Part shown: positions 4,809-6,049 of the stretch, piece after piece
Position numbering within the stretch: position 1 is the first letter of the stretch
How the letters are laid out: every line of letters starts with the position of its first letter
NCBI GenBank assembly: GCA_007132255.1
Contig: SLOZ01000515.1
Coordinates: 1-6,049 of the forward strand
Direction of reading: 5' to 3'
DNA from: Limnochordia bacterium
GTDB lineage: Bacteria > Bacillota > Limnochordia > Darwinibacteriales > B1SED10-159
DNA length: 6,049 nucleotides
Notes under the pieces: model-generated
The model's input: the letters and a program-made list of their open reading frames with translations, nothing else
Databases searched by the model: none
Told to the model about the DNA's origin: nothing
Made by a program: the position numbers and the translations under genes

Positions 4809-5940
4809 GTCGAGAACGGCAAAAGGGATCCCAACAGCCGTATTACCAGGCAGCACCGACAAAGCGCAGGCACTTCCCACACCAGCTGTGGTTGTCCACT
4901 GGCCCACGGTGGAGAACAATGTGCAGTACATGGCCCAACGGGCGACCCAATTTGGGGTCCAATTGCGGCCGCATATCAAGACGCATAAGAATCTCGAAGT
5001 TGCTGAACTGCAGATGAACACTGGGGCCGCAGGTCTCACGTGCGCTAAGGTTTCTGAAGCCGAAGTGTTCGTTGACGCTGGCTTCGAAGATATCTTCTTG
5101 GCCTATCCTGTGGTGGGCGAGCACCAAATTGCCCAGGTGATGGCCATGGCTAAGCGCTGCCGTATGTCGGTGGCCTTTGACAGCATAGAAGGTGCCACCC
5201 GCCTGCAGGCGGGCGCGGCGGAGGAACAGCTGGAGTTGGACGTGATGTTGATCGTCGATACCGGCGGCGGCCGCGACGGTGTGGCCACCGCCGAGGAGGC
5301 CGAGGAGTTGGCCTTGGCAGTGCAAGGGATGAAGAACCTCCGTCTGGCTGGCCTTATGACCCACGAAGGTCACGCCTACAAGACCGGCAGTGAAGCGGGC
5401 GTTCGGCAGACTGCTCGCACCATCGGTGGTGTCATTGTTCAGGTGGCGGAGCATCTGAGGAGTTTGGGCATCACTGTCGAACGGGTCAGCTCAGGAGCTA
5501 CACCCACATGTTGGTTGGAAGAGCCAGTGCCCGGCATCAATGAATGGCGTCCTGGCACCTACGTGTATAACGATATTCAGGAATGGAGCCTCGGGATACC
5601 CGAGGATCACTGTGCCGTCACGGTGGAGGCCACGATCGTCAGTCATCCCCAGAGCCAGCGTTACATCATGGACGCAGGAGCGAAGACGTTATCCCAGGCA
5701 CAGCACCCTGTGTACGGCTATGGTCTGATCATCGGGCACGAGAAAGCCCGCATTGTGGGCTTGACCGAAGAGCACGGTACCATCGAAGCTCCTCCAGACA
5801 CTCTCGCCATTGGTCAACGCATAAGCATTGTTCCGATCCACGTGTGCACCACCGTGAACATGCACAGTACCCTTTGGAAATGGAATGGCCAAGGCAGCTG
5901 TGAACCACTGCGCGTACATGCGCGTGGTTGTGTGGTCTAA
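4801..5940 (+). CDS. PLP enzyme, D-serine dehydratase / D-threonine aldolase family
   Basis: The 379-residue protein has an alanine racemase-type N-terminal barrel (~30-265) and a DSD-like C-terminal β domain (~270-375). The PLP lysine is Lys60 in RPHIKTHK. Other family blocks are GLTCAKVSEAEVF, VDTGGGRDGV (152-161), AGLMTHEGHAY (183-193), VSSGATPT (229-236, phosphate and substrate loop) and RPGTYVYND (250-258). The C-terminal metal pair is His347-x-Cys349 in IHVCTTVN. Eukaryotic D-serine dehydratases use His and Cys for zinc, while characterised D-threonine aldolases use His and Asp, so dehydratase-like chemistry (D-serine or a 3-hydroxy-D-amino acid to an enamine, then keto acid) is favoured but not proven. 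Aldolase or another D-amino acid activity remains possible. An upstream ATG at 4786 would add five residues. The gene follows ridA by 159 bases, and the pairing fits, because dehydratase chemistry releases RidA's substrate type. Confidence 0.88.
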   Translation: MFESRTAKGIPTAVLPGSTDKAQALPTPAVVVHWPTVENNVQYMAQRATQFGVQLRPHIKTHKNLEVAELQMNTGAAGLTCAKVSEAEVFVDAGFEDIFLAYPVVGEHQIAQVMAMAKRCRMSVAFDSIEGATRLQAGAAEEQLELDVMLIVDTGGGRDGVATAEEAEELALAVQGMKNLRLAGLMTHEGHAYKTGSEAGVRQTARTIGGVIVQVAEHLRSLGITVERVSSGATPTCWLEEPVPGINEWRPGTYVYNDIQEWSLGIPEDHCAVTVEATIVSHPQSQRYIMDAGAKTLSQAQHPVYGYGLIIGHEKARIVGLTEEHGTIEAPPDTLAIGQRISIVPIHVCTTVNMHSTLWKWNGQGSCEPLRVHARGCVV

Positions 5941-6049
5941 GCAATATCGTCAAGGCTAGAAAGCTGGCTCGGAAATCTTCTGGGCTGGCTTTTCACTGTA
6001 TCACAACACCAACGTTTTTCGCGCTGCTTAGTTCGTGACCATGCCGGCA
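5941..6049. other. Non-coding end of window
   Basis: No gene is supported in these 109 bases. GCTGGCT occurs twice, at 5963-5969 and 5984-5990. GAAAGC (5959-5964) could pair loosely with GCTTTTC (5988-5994), too weak to call a terminator. The next gene's start is not identifiable before the window ends. Confidence 0.5.

Noticed and set aside
4843..5454. Minus-strand open frame of 203 codons
   Set aside because: It is antisense to the PLP enzyme, whose motifs are unambiguous. The His-rich translation is typical of a shadow frame.
4801..5940. Alanine racemase (alr)
   Set aside because: The RPHIKTHK lysine motif and the C-terminal His-x-Cys metal site are those of the D-serine dehydratase/D-threonine aldolase family; the Alr C-terminal catalytic Tyr domain is absent.
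5959..5994. Terminator after the PLP enzyme gene
   Set aside because: The only pairing is about five or six A-T-rich pairs over a long loop with four T, too weak to call.

Overview
The window reads as chromosomal DNA from a Bacillota-type bacterium of roughly balanced to slightly GC-rich composition. The support is purine-rich Shine-Dalgarno boxes ahead of nearly every gene, use of GTG and TTG starts, and tight one-strand gene packing. An Alicyclobacillus-like or related lineage is a guess from style only. All recognised genes are on the + strand. I see no rRNA, tRNA, CRISPR array, insertion sequence or integrase.

Left block (1-2823), signalling. It opens inside a gene whose visible part is a cobalamin (B12)-binding Rossmann domain. 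After 50 bases comes a three-part c-di-GMP protein: a PAS-like N-terminus, a coiled coil, a GGDEF domain with its active-site signature, and an EAL domain that has lost most of its catalytic residues. Its stop codon overlaps the start of a 168-residue multi-pass membrane protein through ATGA. This suggests a co-transcribed unit in which a B12-type sensor could feed a diguanylate cyclase. The link to B12 is inference from gene order.

Right block (3000-5940), catabolism. Three enzymes follow: a metal-dependent amidohydrolase of the COG3964 deacetylase type, a RidA-type enamine/imine deaminase, and a PLP enzyme of the D-serine dehydratase / D-threonine aldolase family with the His-x-Cys metal pair typical of the dehydratase side. 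A coherent inferred route is: an N-acyl (probably D-) amino acid or related ester is deacylated, the freed D-amino acid is dehydrated or cleaved by the PLP enzyme, and RidA clears the reactive enamine/imine. The substrate is not determined by the sequence.

Gaps. There is no gene-free stretch over 300 bases. The gaps are 423-472, 2824-2999, 4167-4281, 4642-4800 and 5941-6049. The third holds a perfect 10-bp palindrome. The fourth is the most structured: a 12-bp-spaced direct repeat, two adjacent hairpins and a 49-codon open frame that runs into the next gene. Several start codons were set by Shine-Dalgarno placement and family alignment and are shorter than the longest open frames.
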